Shown one piece after another: positions 41,956 to 54,910 of a DNA stretch of 64,000 nt. Within the stretch, counting starts at the first letter, position 1. Each line of letters begins with the position of its first letter. Source of the stretch: Chrysomallon squamiferum (taxonomy: Eukaryota > Mollusca > Gastropoda > Neomphalida > Peltospiridae); contig CM022667.1 in NCBI GenBank assembly GCA_012295275.1, positions 16,917,745 through 16,981,744 of the forward strand. Direction: 5' to 3'. A model generated the notes under the pieces. It was not told where the DNA came from and ran no database searches. It worked only from the letters and a program-made list of their open reading frames with translations. Made by a program: the position numbers and the translations under genes.

Positions 41956-42865
41956 TAAATATTTACAAATGTATATATACACTTATATATGATTTTATTT
42001 ATTTATTTATCATATTTATTTATTATTCTGAAGATACACACAGAGATTTATTTAATTATAATGATTGTAAGCGAAGAAAAATAATAATACAATAAATTAA
42101 AAATAATAAGTAACATGTCTAATCGTAAACACAGCAGGTTTGTGTAAATTTCAGGTGTAACACGTCAGTGTTTTACAAAAGACGGTCGCGGATTTGTAGG
42201 CAAAGTGAACCTCACTTGGAAGGGACACAGCTGCGTGAGGTGGGATGAGGTGCACAACCTCACTTTCACCACCAACACGTTTTTTGAGTACAGTCTGAAA
42301 GAAGTAGAAAATTACTGTCGTAATCCTGATAGACCAAACCGCAAAAAACCGTGGTGCTATACTTCAGTCGACAAACACTGGGATTACTGTGCAGTTCTAA
42401 ACTGTCGTAAGTTAAGTTGTTAATATATGCTAGTTAAATTATTTTTTTATTAATTCTGGGATTGCGTCAGAAATGTGAACTGTCTATGGATATACAATAC
42501 AAATATGCGCTAATTAGGTCATTTCATTAACTTTGGGATTAAAGTGAAATTCAAAACAGATGTTACGTTGTTAATATGTTTACTTTTGTTATTAGGTTAA
42601 TAAAAACTTTGAGATTATTTTCAGGTTCTGAATTATCATAAATGATATTGTTTGTGTGTTATTTAGTTCATTAAAGCTATACTTTAAGATCCTTGTCCAA
42701 TTTTAAATTGTCGTAAGTAACATGTTTAATATATTTTAGTTTATTATTAATTTTAAACCTTTTAGATACTGTCTAATTCTGAATTGTCATAATCGCAATT
42801 GCTTCATTTTGTTCCCCTTAATTTTCAATAAACATGGCTTACACATTACTACGACTACGACTACG

Positions 42866-42902
<37 letters not shown>

Positions 42903-43571
42903 ATATCATAGCTGTTGCTGCTTCTTCTTCTTCTTGTTCTTGTTCTTCTTCTTGTTCTTCTTGGTAATAATATCATCAGTTTATACTATATTATTCGTTT
43001 TATTCGTTTTTATACCTTTTTCTTCTTCTTGACTTCTTGGTATTCATGCTGTTTTTTGCATAGGAAGGGACTGCGTCTCAGAAACAGAAGAAGAAATCTT
43101 TAATGGAAAAATTTCAAAAACGAAATCAGGTCAGACGTGTCAAAATTGGCGTGAAGACAAACCACACAAACATCACTTCAAACTGCACGCACAGTTTCCA
43201 GATCGACACAACAACCACAACTACTGTCGCAATCCGCTGTTATCACAGACACGTCCTTGGTGTTTTACTACAAACAGCTCTCTGAGATACGAGGCCTGCG
43301 ATATACCGAGCTGTCGTAAGTACTCGTGATGGCGTAAAAAATGTTAAACTAACCGATGTACTAAATAAAGTATAATGTATTAATCTCTCTTAGGCTTAAA
43401 ATATACCGTCGTGTCTTAAATATTTGTTATATTAAGGGACATTATAATGTTTTTTGTTCGCTATTTTCTATAAAATTATACAGAAAGCGTTATATGAAAC
43501 GAAGGATATTTATATATGTTTATATTTATATATTTAAACATATATATGTATATATTTAAACATATATATAT

Positions 43572-43602
<31 letters not shown>

Positions 43603-45253
43603 TTATACATATATATATATATATAAAGCAGTGATTATATATTTCTTTTTTCAGCTACGCATTTTGACGTATTCTCAGCCAGTGTTGACAATGCCACGAG
43701 TTTAGGGCAGTTCGAAAATCAAATTTCATGCTGGTTCTGGAGGGACGGTCTGACGGTTAACCAGTGGAGACTGTCTCACATTCATAAGCACTGTTCATCA
43801 AGGTCAGTCGTGGTTGTTGCCTGCGTTGCTCTGAATGGAGGCGAATTCAACTGGAAATACGTCATTTTGGATTGCAGTAAGTATCACTATTCGCTTTCAG
43901 TCCTAGGCTGTATGATTTGCAATAACGGTTTTAACGTTCTTGCCGTTATTTGACGAGATCTTTTGTCAAACAGTGTCCAGTATCCAGGGGTTTATTCGTA
44001 CCAAATATTAGAATATCTATCCACTTTTTAAAAATGATTATCAAACTATCAAATGAAAATAAAATAAAATATTTTTCACTAACCTGAAGAGTTGATATTA
44101 TCATCCCTTTCTTGAATTTTTCAGAATCAATTTCCACAACGACTTCGACGGCAATTCCATTAACGTCAAAAACCACATCAACTACGTTAGAAACAACATC
44201 TTCTGTTGAAATCACAGTACCAGAGACAACAATGACAACTACAAATATAGTTGATTCATCGACAGAAATTGTTGATGTATCGACAGTGAAAACCAGTGCC
44301 GAGGAAACAACAACAACAACAACAGACGAATCAACAACAGCCGAACAGGCGAAGACAACTACAGCTTTTAAAACGGTGACGACAACGACGGCGTTTGAAT
44401 CAACGCTTACCACTGTTGATGAGTCTACGTCTATCGCTGCTAATGAAACAACAATTACTACTTTTGAAGAACCAACCACAACAACTACTGATGAAACAAC
44501 AACAGCTACTACTGAGGGGACAACCACAACAACTATTGATGAAACAACGACAGCTACTACTGAGGGGACAACCACAACAACTACTGATGAAACAACAACA
44601 GCTACAGATGAGGGGACAACGACAACAACTACTGATGAAACAACAACAGCTACAGATGAGGGGACAACCACAACAACTACTGATGAAACAACAACAGCTA
44701 CAGATGAGGGGACAACGACAACAACTACTGATGAAACAACAACAGCTACTGGTGATGAAACAACGACAACAACTGTTGATGAAACAACGACAACTACTGA
44801 TGATGAAACAACGACAACTACTGTGGACGAAACAACTACAACCACAGCTGAAAGAACAACGACAACTTCTGTTGACGAAACAACTACAACCACAGCTGAA
44901 AGAACAACGACAATCACTGTTGACGAAACAACGACTAATGCAGCAGATAAATTAACCAAACCCACCACAGCTGATTCCACAGTCAGTGAAAATGGATCAA
45001 CGACACCAGTAACAGGTGAATCATCTACGACTATAACAGATGAATCAACTACGACTATAACAGATGAATCAATTACGACTATAACAGATGAATCATCTAC
45101 GACTATAACAGACGAACTAACACCAGTCACTTCAGAAGAACCCACAACTACAACCACAACACGTGGAACAAGAGCAACTACTATAAATGAATCAACAACT
45201 TCTATTGCAGGTGAATCAAGGATACCTGGAGACTGTATGAAGGGTGAACAAGT

Positions 45254-45338
<85 letters not shown>

Positions 45339-46096
45339 CGTGCGTATGAGTTCGCGCGCATTGGCGATGTACAGCTATCAGCATGTAAAAAATCTAATGC
45401 AATATTTTCTTACGTTAATATTTTTACCTTTAATATCAGGGTTAATTATTTACATGAATTGTTTTTAAAACTGTCGATTATTTACAAATAACATAATGTT
45501 GCAACGATGCAGTAATAACATAACAAAAATAGAAAAAAGTCATAAGATATAATGAATGATTCTACCGGATTTTTATTTCTTTTCTTTTTCCTTTCGATAA
45601 AGCAAACAATACAAAAAGAAGTGAAACGACCACTACAAGGGAAGCTACAGTCGGTCGTAGTTCTGAAATCACTGATCCACCCTATCTACGAGCGTCCACA
45701 ACGCTGCTTTCGTCAACAACAGCAACAACAACACCAGATCACATCAGAGATTCATGTCTCAGTCGATCAAACATGGCAAACTCCGATACTGTAACAGTCT
45801 GCAATTGTAAACATGAATCCCTCTCCTATGATTTAGATCGGATGAGACAACAGGCCTACCTGTCAACGAGACACCTCATCCTCAACAAACGAAACCTGAC
45901 AAAGTACAAGCGACAGCTCTGCAGTGTTCCAGACAAAAGACCTGTCTCTGTCTCAATTGGAACCTCGTCCTTGATTCTTCTCGTTTTCGTCGCAGCTTTT
46001 ATAATCATCACAGATTTTATGAGATTTGTTCGCTGGACATCAGGAAAAGATGCGTTTCGACATTTGGGAAAACGAAGCAAATTTAATAGAAGATAG
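35630..46096 (+). CDS. Type I membrane receptor-like protein: Sushi, F-lectin-like, kringle, mucin stalk, TM (plus copy)
   Basis: Exons are 35630-35684, 37332-37517, 37768-37947, 38746-38907, 39723-39926, 40344-40526, 40827-40943, 41330-41545, 42155-42406, 43064-43315, 43655-43876, 44125-45210 and 45603-46096 (3609 nt, 1202 residues). All introns are phase 1 and no stop interrupts the frame. Domains: signal peptide 1-18; Sushi about 19-80, 81-140 and 263-323; degenerate F-lectin-like 141-262; second beta-sandwich-like module 324-434; kringles 435-518 and 519-602; Cys module 603-676; Thr-rich mucin 677-1038; CxC juxtamembrane module; TM about 1155-1177; basic tail of 25 residues. An alternative mucin donor at 45243 would add 11 residues. 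It is probably a heavily glycosylated surface adhesion or recognition protein. The F-lectin part lacks the fucose-binding triad and is 14 codons shorter than in the minus copy. No known signalling motif is visible. Confidence 0.88.
36558..37235. repeat. Putative non-autonomous DNA element with terminal inverted repeats and inner foldback
   Basis: The left end contains ACATTCCATGTCAAATCACC and the right end, in reverse complement, TCATTCCGTATCAGATCATC, an imperfect terminal inverted repeat. Inside, sequence around 36866-36960 (ACTTAAAGTGGACAT, GCATTAACGTACAC) is repeated inverted at about 37095-37187. There is no transposase frame. It lies in intron 1 of the plus receptor gene. No clear target-site duplication was found. 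Confidence 0.5.
39914..40050. repeat. 28-bp minisatellite duplicating a 5' splice site
   Basis: The unit contains ACTGGAACATAAGT plus GTGAGTAAATAAGC and occurs five times (the last incomplete). GTGAGT donor hexamers lie at 39927, 39955, 39983, 40011 and 40039, exactly 28 bp apart. The first is the true donor of the exon at 39723-39926. Use of any later one would read through GAG TAA in frame and terminate the protein. Confidence 0.9.
42155..43315 (+). CDS. Two kringle exons of plus receptor
   Basis: The exons are 42155-42406 and 43064-43315. Each encodes one six-Cys kringle with NYCRNP and PWC blocks and ends at its last Cys with a phase-1 GTAAGT donor. The first is about half identical in protein to its partner in the minus gene. 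The second is almost identical from GQTC to the donor and a few bases beyond. Confidence 0.9.
44125..45210 (+). CDS. Mucin-stalk exon of plus receptor
   Basis: About 362 residues of Thr-rich sequence have an acidic repeat based on DETTTATDEGTTTTTT (16 residues, 48 nt), with about five good copies between roughly 44484 and 44760 and degenerate copies on both sides. The minus gene's stalk uses a different, neutral repeat. The 3' border is GCAG|GTGAAT at 45210/45211; G|GTGAAC at 45243/45244 is an in-frame alternative. The opposite-strand open frame across this region is a shadow. Confidence 0.85.
45254..45336. repeat. (TG)n microsatellite after the mucin exon
   Basis: A TG run of about 80 bp starts some 10-45 bp after the candidate mucin-exon donors. 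The mucin reading frame runs on through it, so open-frame length overestimates the exon. Confidence 0.95.
45603..46096 (+). CDS. Last exon of plus receptor: CxC juxtamembrane module, transmembrane helix, basic tail
   Basis: The acceptor is GATAAAG at 45596-45602, and 492 nt of open frame follow to the stop. The peptide begins Thr/Ser-rich and then shows Cys-x-Cys (VCNCKHE), LILNKRNLTKYKRQ and SVPDKRPV. A hydrophobic helix (SLILLVFVAAFIIIT) is followed by a tail rich in Arg/Lys. It matches the last exon of the minus gene in order and motif. Confidence 0.85.
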
Positions 46097-46124
46097 TCAT
46101 TTGTTGTCTTACGCATTCTTTCGA

Positions 46125-46130
46125 AATAAA
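46125..46130 (+). terminator. Candidate poly(A) signal of plus receptor gene
   Basis: AATAAA lies 29 bp downstream of the stop codon and a T/G-rich stretch follows within about 20-40 bp, the usual arrangement for 3'-end cleavage. Confidence 0.5.
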
Positions 46131-47128
46131 ATAACGTTAAAATATGTTGTTTCAGTGTTTGCCGAGTGAAAACGTAACAGGCCTATAAAGATAGTGATTT
46201 CTATTCATGGGTAATTTTATACATTATTTATTAAATATTTTTAAACTGCGACTTCTATTTTGGTTTCATTTTATAGTTTAATTATGAAAAATATTGTGAT
46301 ATCTATAGATTCTAATTCTTGTTTATGTTAAGCTGTAAGAAAATTAGAAACTTGTCTCAGTCGTTTATAATAATAATGCACTAGTCGCCAAACAATTCTG
46401 AAATATGTGAACTGAGTAGCTTCACACGAAACATTATCGATTTGTGGTGTGCGCTAATTTACAGTTTTACTTTCTGAAGGATTACAAACCACTAACAATG
46501 TCTCGTGTTTTGGGGCGGGTATTTTTTTTCTCTTTTCTTTTTCTCTTCTTTCTTTTTTTCCAAGTATCTGTAATAACGAAACAAAATACTTTTTTTTTTT
46601 AATGTTTGAAAACGGCATGTTAAAAAAAAAAAAAATGTCATCTCTGACGCTAAACCAGATTTACACAAGCTTGAAACAAATCGTGTTATTGTTATATAAA
46701 ATGATGTCTACATTTTCATACGTCTAATAACGTGCCTGGGTTTTCGTACGAAATAAACGATTTTCAAAATATTCTTACAGAAATTTAATAAATATTAATT
46801 TCCTTTTTTCATATATCCTTTCTGTTAACACAAATGCGGAACGAAATCTTTATGACGGAAAAAAGCACTGGAGATTAACGTTTATAATCTTATTCATTGC
46901 TTTAATGTCATTCGTAAAATGTCAAAATACCGTCTCGATAAAATTAAGCTAACTTCAAGATTTTCTTCTTATTATTCTTTTTTTCTCGTTTTATAAAATT
47001 TACATTTTTGTTTCCTCGTCCTATCATTCTTTTTAATGTCTCCGTGAATGTGTGTATGCATGTGCGTGTGCGTGTTTTCATTTCTAACGTTTGATTAAGG
47101 TGTTATTTTCTTAGTTTTGTTCATACAC

Positions 47129-47293
<165 letters not shown>

Positions 47294-47678
47294 GAAAAGG
47301 AAAAATGTAAGTTTTCAGTAAATAAAACAAACAACAGATCAACATAATTACAATAGACTTCATATAATAATGAGACAGTGACTTAATTATTCTTCAGATA
47401 AACACATAAATTTACAATACAAAACAAAACGAAACAGAAAATATTTATCTTTGTCTTTCATGTATGCATCATTCAGCACTTGTTATATAAATAAATCTAA
47501 AACCTGTATATCTTTATATATATATATATGTTATATATGTGTCTGTCTCTATATTAGATATATGTGTCCGAATGTATGTGCATGTGTGTGCATATCTATT
47601 ACTTATGATATAATCCTAAACATACACATACTTATAATTGTATACACGCACGTATAACAGTGTCTGTATATGTTAATA

Positions 47679-49218
47679 TCACACTACTGAGCATGCACAC
47701 GTTGGTGTCGGTATAAGTTTTGATACTGGTATTCTGTTCATATTGTGTCTGCAGTTACATCTTTGGTTGGCACATTTCATTTTGGGACGATCGTCAATTT
47801 CCAGAGCAACATACTCGTCGCCATCTTTGTTTATCTTTGCATTAGGGTTCGGGTCTCTCTCCCAGCCTCGCTGTATCTTTCTTAAATTCGAGCTCACGTA
47901 CGGCAGCAATAAAATGAATTTCATGAACAAAACAGTCACAGGTAAAAGTATACTAAGAAACGTTATGGACTGTAACGCTTTTTAGGAAATCTTTCTTGGT
48001 CCAGTCAGGCGCGCCCATCACTATCACGTGACCCACGGACACGAGAAGGATGACATGACCGAGTTTTGACTGCAGAAGACGCCACTCCCTCCAGTTCAGC
48101 GTGTCTGCAACAGACGGAAGTGTCGTCACAGCTGTAATGCACAGCAAGACGTAAGCGACAATGCCCACGAGGCAGGCGGCCTCGCCTTTCCAAGTCATCC
48201 ACATTTTCACAGGCAGCTTCAACAAAACCTCGCTCGAGTTGTTCGACAGGTCAACCGTGACCTGCTCGAACCAGGAACTAAAGTATGTGGGACTCATCAA
48301 CAAAACCGACATGATGACGTGGGTGGAGATGAGGACGAAACAAATCACACCGAACTGTTTTCTGTATCTCAGCCACGAGTCGAGCCATTTCGGAAGAGCT
48401 TTGTGTTTCGTGCCGTTACGAAGCTGCTGAAATGCTGACAAACACCCTGGCAGGTAAACTAACGACATCACCGTAATGGCCGTCATACACAACGGTTTGT
48501 TCATGATTTTCACGAAGATCTGGTCCCACCTGAATTCTTTTTTCTCAACGAAATAAACGTATATGACGTACAGTAGCCATAAGTTGAAAATACCAAACGT
48601 TATGAAAATGGGACATTTCCATCGCGGAAATCTTTGTAAAACAAATGCTTCTATTTTCCGTGCAAGAACCGCGCTTCCTATCACCACGGGCGCGAATCCC
48701 ATGTCACGTGCCAAGTTACACACCACGTCGCGTGCTGCGAGGTCGTCTCCGGCAACGAACACGCGTCTGCTTCCGCCAGCGACGTCGTTCTCCATAACAA
48801 AAGAAGAAATGACGTTGAAAGCTTTGACCACTTTTGCGTGTGTGATGATTGTCGAGAGATATTCAGTGTTTGACATTCTAGCCACGAACGTGTCGCGATT
48901 GGACACGTCTATCACAATTTTCCCATCGAAGTAATTCCCTATAGACTGAAGAGTGTCTTTGAAGTTTTCTGCGTGGATTGCCATAAATATGACGTCACAT
49001 CGTTTCACACAGTCCACTATGTCTGAAAGTTCGACGTCACACAAGCATTTGTCGTAAGATGAAAGCTGTCGGAACTGTGGTCGTCTGCTGCCGATGATGA
49101 CGTCATAACCCGAGAACACAAGTCTTTTTGCTAGAGCTCGTCCGTAATTTCCGGTTCCAATAATTCCTATTGGTTTCTGGTTTGGTACCATTTGAGTCAC
49201 GTGCGATTTTTCGTCCAT
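47679..49218 (-). CDS. STEAP-family metalloreductase with a one-base frameshift near the C-terminus
   Basis: STEAP proteins are NADPH-dependent, heme-containing ferric/cupric reductases of plasma and endosomal membranes. The N-terminal F420H2:NADP+ oxidoreductase-like domain begins with IGIIGTGNYGRA (17-28), the Rossmann loop, followed by SRRP (44-47), which contacts the NADPH phosphate. The ferric-reductase transmembrane domain starts near residue 201. The two heme-ligand histidines match H300 (STHVIMS) and H397 (VGHVIVMG). The main frame stops at 47953-47955 after 421 codons. The expected family ending (hydrophobic helix, LLLPYVSSNLRKI, GWER) continues in another frame to 47679. One base fewer in the T5 run at 47979-47983 joins the frames, giving about 512 residues. 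The coding region is one exon; an acceptor just upstream (49234-49235) implies a 5'-UTR intron. The gene is functional if the extra base is an error, otherwise truncated in the last membrane helix. Confidence 0.9.
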
Positions 49219-49250
49219 TTCTTTGATCAGTTTCTACAAAAAGAACAATC
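49219..49250 (-). promoter_or_regulatory. 3' splice acceptor of a 5'-UTR intron of the STEAP gene
   Basis: On the minus strand a pyrimidine tract TTGTTCTTTTTGTAG ends at 49234, 16 nt before the ATG at 49218. This strongly suggests that the coding exon is preceded by an intron and an upstream non-coding first exon, possibly the candidate at 53383-53450. Confidence 0.55.
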
Positions 49251-49314
49251 AACTTTAAATTAATATTATAAATATAAAACTATACCTATTTCACATTTTA
49301 TGCACACACATAAT

Positions 49315-49359
<45 letters not shown>

Positions 49360-49819
49360 AACACATATATATACACACATATACATATACATGTATAAAT
49401 ATACACAACTGTACATTAAATTATATATATATATAATATACACACCTACATACATACACACAAGCACAAACATTTTAAAAAGTTACACACATCAAAATGT
49501 GCATTAATTCATATAAAATATACATATCCATGCATGCATATATACATCCATAACATTCATATATATATATAACATACATACACAACATACACAAATACAA
49601 ATAAACATGCATACACACAACACACAAACACATACACAAAAAGAAAATTCCCAGTAACAAAACCGTTTAAATATCAGTTCTCATAGTTTTGGACTAAAAT
49701 GCTAAATCATCTACAGTCCCTAAGCACGTTAATCAATCATCTAATAAAACCTTCTTGAGACCCATTTAAATGTCACTGAAATATTTTAATTAATGATGTA
49801 CACGTCTTTGACCGCTGTT

Positions 49820-49872
49820 ACTGCTGCTACTACTACTACTACACTACCATCCGACTAATAATAATAATAATG

Positions 49873-49912
<40 letters not shown>

Positions 49913-51220
49913 TAATAATAATAATACGATAATAACAAAAAATATTACTACTGCTAGTTATAGCACCGCCACTAATTATGTTATAATAGCTACTACAACT
50001 TCTCCACTTTTATGATTATGTTTACTACTATATGTGATCACTATAATATTACAACTACTAATATAACCTAGCATAACAATGACTACATCTACTAATATAT
50101 ATATTTCTTTTACTACTACGTCTAATACTACTACGTCTAATACTACTATTATTACTACACTACTACAAATACTACAACAGCTACTGCTACTATTACTAAC
50201 ACTACTATTACTGCTATACTGTTTGTTTTATCTCACCATATTTCAGAAAATCAGCGATACGCCAACTCAAGAGAATGAAATCCGCTATAAACGGACACTC
50301 CTGTTTATAAAAATAACACACAAATGTCACGCTGTCCCGACTTGCGTTACCGAGTACCGCTAGACGTCGGGTAATAATGAAACATTGTCCAGGTAACCGC
50401 CGTGACGTATTGTTTATTCAATGTGACGTCATGCGTTTGTTTCCCCTGCAGGCGATTTGATGGACGGAATCATGAGGAATTATATGAGGAAATCATGTTA
50501 TTCTTCCTTCTAAATAAGGAAATAGGTGAGCTTTTGATGATTCTTAGCATTAACGCGTGTTATCTATTATCTCTGTATTAAAGCTATAGAAACGAAAATC
50601 GTTAGGAAATGTTTCTCTCTTTACTTACACCTTTTTCGTCATTTCTTTCCGTCACTTATGGCTTGCGTACTTTAGAGAAAAAATATTGTTTGTTAAGTCA
50701 TACTACTACAACTAATAATGCTTTTTAATATGAAAAATTCATCATATCATTCTCTGTTTCTTAACTGTTCAGCTATGTATTATTTTCTAAATTACTATTA
50801 TCTGCGTTATTCTGGTTTAAAATTATTTGAAATACAGGACCTTTTCTCATACTTCTGTTTCTATTATGACTGTTATTACCAATATTATTCTACTATTAAC
50901 ACTAATATACATTACTGAGACTACTTCTTTTTGATTAATACTACTACTGTTACTATGCTATTACTACTAATCTAGAATTACTAAGATGACGACAACTAAC
51001 CATAATATTAATACCACTGATACTACAAACTCGACCACTGTACTACTACTACTACTACTACTACTACTGCTGCTTTTACTACTTCTATTACTATTAAAAC
51101 TATAATACTACAATTATACTATTATTATAACTTCTATAACTACTATTACTAGTACTACTACAACTATTATTAATATTAAAATTGCAATCTACAATTTCTA
51201 CTACTACAATCACCATAGTA
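49820..51220. repeat. Degenerate ACT/AAT triplet-repeat tract
   Basis: Runs of ACT, AAT and ATT triplets with many substitutions dominate this stretch, interrupted by about 350 bp of more complex sequence (50240-50600). It looks like decayed, repeatedly expanded triplet microsatellite. Confidence 0.65.
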
Positions 51221-52209
51221 CTTGTATATTATCAACTCAACAAACGAGAGAGGCACACCAATATACAGACAAAAAAAAAAAAGAAAGACAGCTATAAATG
51301 TCTAGAAGGAGAGAATAAGAGATTTTCAACAGGCGAATAATGTTATGTTATTTCAACTATTAGATGCAAGACTGACTAAGTATGTTAATAAAGAAACACG
51401 TCGCTCTGCAAGTGTCTCCAACCTTCACCTGGACATCTTATGGTCAGCTGCTATCGGTCAGTGATACGTAACACCAGTTTAATAACTATACATGTCCACT
51501 CGAGGGTCTACTACTGCTTCGGGCACGGACTGATATGGAAGCCAAATTTGTTTGAAAGGCAATCCATAAAAGTTTAATTTAAGCTACGATAATGCTGTGT
51601 ATATAAAAGGAGACGGTGTAAAAAGTCTTCAGGCGAATATTTAATCATCTGAACGATAGAGACATGTTCGTATACATATACATCCAAAAATGTAACATAC
51701 GTGCAGACATACATGCCTCTGTTACAACTGTTAAGCGTACATACAGACACACTCATACACACTGTTATATACATACACAGAAACATCTTGTAAAGAAACA
51801 GATGTTTTGATACTTTTTCAAAATAAACTATTACTAGTCTGAACATATAATTAACAATTCAACAATCTGACTTAAAATAATACCGGTTTCGTGACTATGA
51901 ATCTTTATATTAATATTGCTTCATGGACAGTGCATTGTTGTTTTTGTTAATTTCATTCATTCTTGTCATAATAAAGCAATGTGATTTATTGTTATGATCA
52001 TTTTTATACAGATGTCCTTCAAAGCTAATAAACTAATATATTAAGCATGTAATTAATAACAGATATCAATGAGACGTGAAAGATTTCTTTTGTTCGTGCA
52101 ACAATTTGGCCTTGAAGCACTTGGTTGGTAGCCAATAATAAAGTTATATATTATCAATTTAAATTCATAGATTAGTGGACAGAAATAAACAGCTAGGCTT
52201 GAATGTATG

Positions 52210-52272
<63 letters not shown>

Positions 52273-52360
52273 ACGAAAGATATAGAATTACAGAATGAAA
52301 TAGATTATTAGATGAATGTATGGATTTCTGAAAGGGATGAATAGATAAATAAAATATGTA

Positions 52361-52392
<32 letters not shown>

Positions 52393-52985
52393 TCTTCACT
52401 ATAAAAAGATCCTTCTCCATATCTGTAATGAAAAACAATATCAACCCAACAGGAAATTTAATCTACAAGGGAAACAATAACGACACTACCAGGTGATAAC
52501 TAGGTAAACAGGTACTAAACAGTTGTATGACGAAATAAGATAAAACAAGTTATTTATATAAAAATGCACTCACACCAGTACGACATTAAAATATTAATAT
52601 ATGTATTAGGATTTTGCCTCAAGGCTATTGTATTCACATGTAGTGCTTCTCGTACGATACAAGTTAATTTTGTTTGATTTTTTAATATGTGTATTTGCAT
52701 ATAATTTAGTTTTTTGTATCAGTGTAATGGTATTTGGTATATGTGTAATCCGACTTAATGGTGCGCATATACCTGCTTTGAATATGTTTTGTGATATGTA
52801 TTGTACGATATGCATATTAATGTTTTATACCGTTTATTTATTTAAGTGTGCGTTTATGTGCGGGCACCTCTATGTATATGTTTGTGTGAATTGTTGTGGG
52901 ACTTGTTTGTTTCTTGTATGTTTATTATTATTATTATTATGATTATTATAATATATATGTATATATGTGTGTGTGTATATTTTTT

Positions 52986-53055
<70 letters not shown>

Positions 53056-53079
53056 GAGTAGAGATAGATAGATATATAT

Positions 53080-53210
<131 letters not shown>

Positions 53211-53382
53211 CTCATGCACATATACATACATTTATAATAATATTTAATTTGCAACAAGAAAATATAAACAAACAAATAAATGACTGCCTAACAATACATA
53301 ACAATACATTTACCTTGCCGTTATAAGGTAAACAAAACATGATTTGAAATCTTAATGGAGTCTTAGGATAAGCACGGCTTAC

Positions 53383-53450
53383 CTTTGGCGTTTTGCCATC
53401 ACAACACTGTCTGCCGCTTCCGACCGCGGAACAAAAACACGGCATGTCTT
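53383..53450 (-). other. Possible first (5'-UTR or leader) exon on the minus strand
   Basis: A locally GC-rich stretch ends in a good donor (CCAAAG|GTAAGC at 53383/53382, minus strand). It lies upstream of the STEAP coding exon in the right orientation, about 4.1 kb from the implied acceptor. It could be the STEAP non-coding first exon. No transcript evidence is available and other explanations remain open. Confidence 0.25.
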
Positions 53451-53966
53451 ACACAGACTGGGAGAACTCGTTAAGCATACGCGAGTTTTATCTCGTGATA
53501 ACAGTGACACCTGGCGACTGCAGGCAGTTGCCATCTGGTGACTAAACAGCTACAGTAAATTAACATTCAACACCATATGAACAGCAAGGTAGTAAAGGTC
53601 TCAGACACAATCTCCAGTTTGGAATGTACGATTTACAGTTAATTACGAGTCGCTCAGACCAAGTCTTATGAGATATTTTTAACCTACCTATTTTCATGCG
53701 AATATATTAATTTTTTACATGTATTCTGAAGAAAAAAATGAATTGTATAAATACTGCAGAAGAATAACAACTGTTTGTATACGATAAGCAGATTGTTAGA
53801 TAATAGTAAGAATATTATTTTTCGAGAGACTTTATTATTTTTTCTTTCGAATGATTTGTAAAATAAACAAGCGTTATATTGTATGTTATATAAAAATGTC
53901 ATTGTTTACGACTAATATTCTGTATTAAAATACACATACGTAAGTACGTACATACATACATACATA

Positions 53967-54018
<52 letters not shown>

Positions 54019-54910
54019 GACATTCAGTAAATGTGTCTATTAAAAAAGCGGATCACTGTATTACATCATACTGCGAGAAAAAGCCAAACTGACATAGCAC
54101 CGCACACCCACGCCGATCGATTCAGAAACTTCACTTATATCACTTGTATACTAAAATAATACTCACACAACACTGCGGCGACATCTTCATGGTTTCAGAA
54201 GTCATTTCATTATTACCGCTATTTCCCGTCGTCTCAGACCGTCTAGAATCGTTTCTTTTATTTCCCGTCTCATGCAATACCGGCAGGATCTTACATCGTG
54301 CTAGGAAACTCGATATAAATAGGTCTGTCAGATACCAGCACAGGTCGCCGTTTTAACAACACACAAAGGGCTTTTGCGTAAGCGTTCAGGATATTTTTTT
54401 AAAAGTAGCGATAAAGAAAATAATGAAACAGTGTTTTTCGAAAATACTGTTTGAATGTTTGCCAAGTGTGTTTATGTGTGAATGGCCAGATCTTGGTTTC
54501 TCCGTATTGGATTTGGTTTGTATGCTTCCTTGTTTTCGTTTTTCTTAATGTATATATGTATGGGTGTGTCTGTTTGCGTGTGTATTATATGTGTATTTGT
54601 ATAATGTGTAAGTGTATATATTTATGTGGGTGTGTCTGTGTCTGTTGATGTGTAAGTATGTGTATGTATATATGTATGTGTATATAGGTATGTATGTGTG
54701 TATGTATGTCTGTATGTATATATGTATATGTCTATATACGTGTGTGTGTGTATTTATACGTACATACATACATACATACATATATATATATGTACGTGCA
54801 TAATTATTTATATAGTTATGCTTCAGTGGTTTTTCTATGTGTTTGAATTTTTTCTGTTTACCTGTTAGTATCAACAGTTCGTTACGAAAACACGTAAATA
54901 ATGGGTATTT

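Noticed and set aside
43946-45361. 471-codon Val/Ser-rich open frame on the minus strand
   Set aside because: It is an antisense shadow of the plus receptor's mucin exon and runs on through a (TG)n tract; no start context or homology.
47679-47939. Separate 86-codon gene downstream of the STEAP frame
   Set aside because: Its hydrophobic start and the GWER-containing tail are the expected C-terminus of STEAP proteins, so it is the frameshifted end of the same gene.
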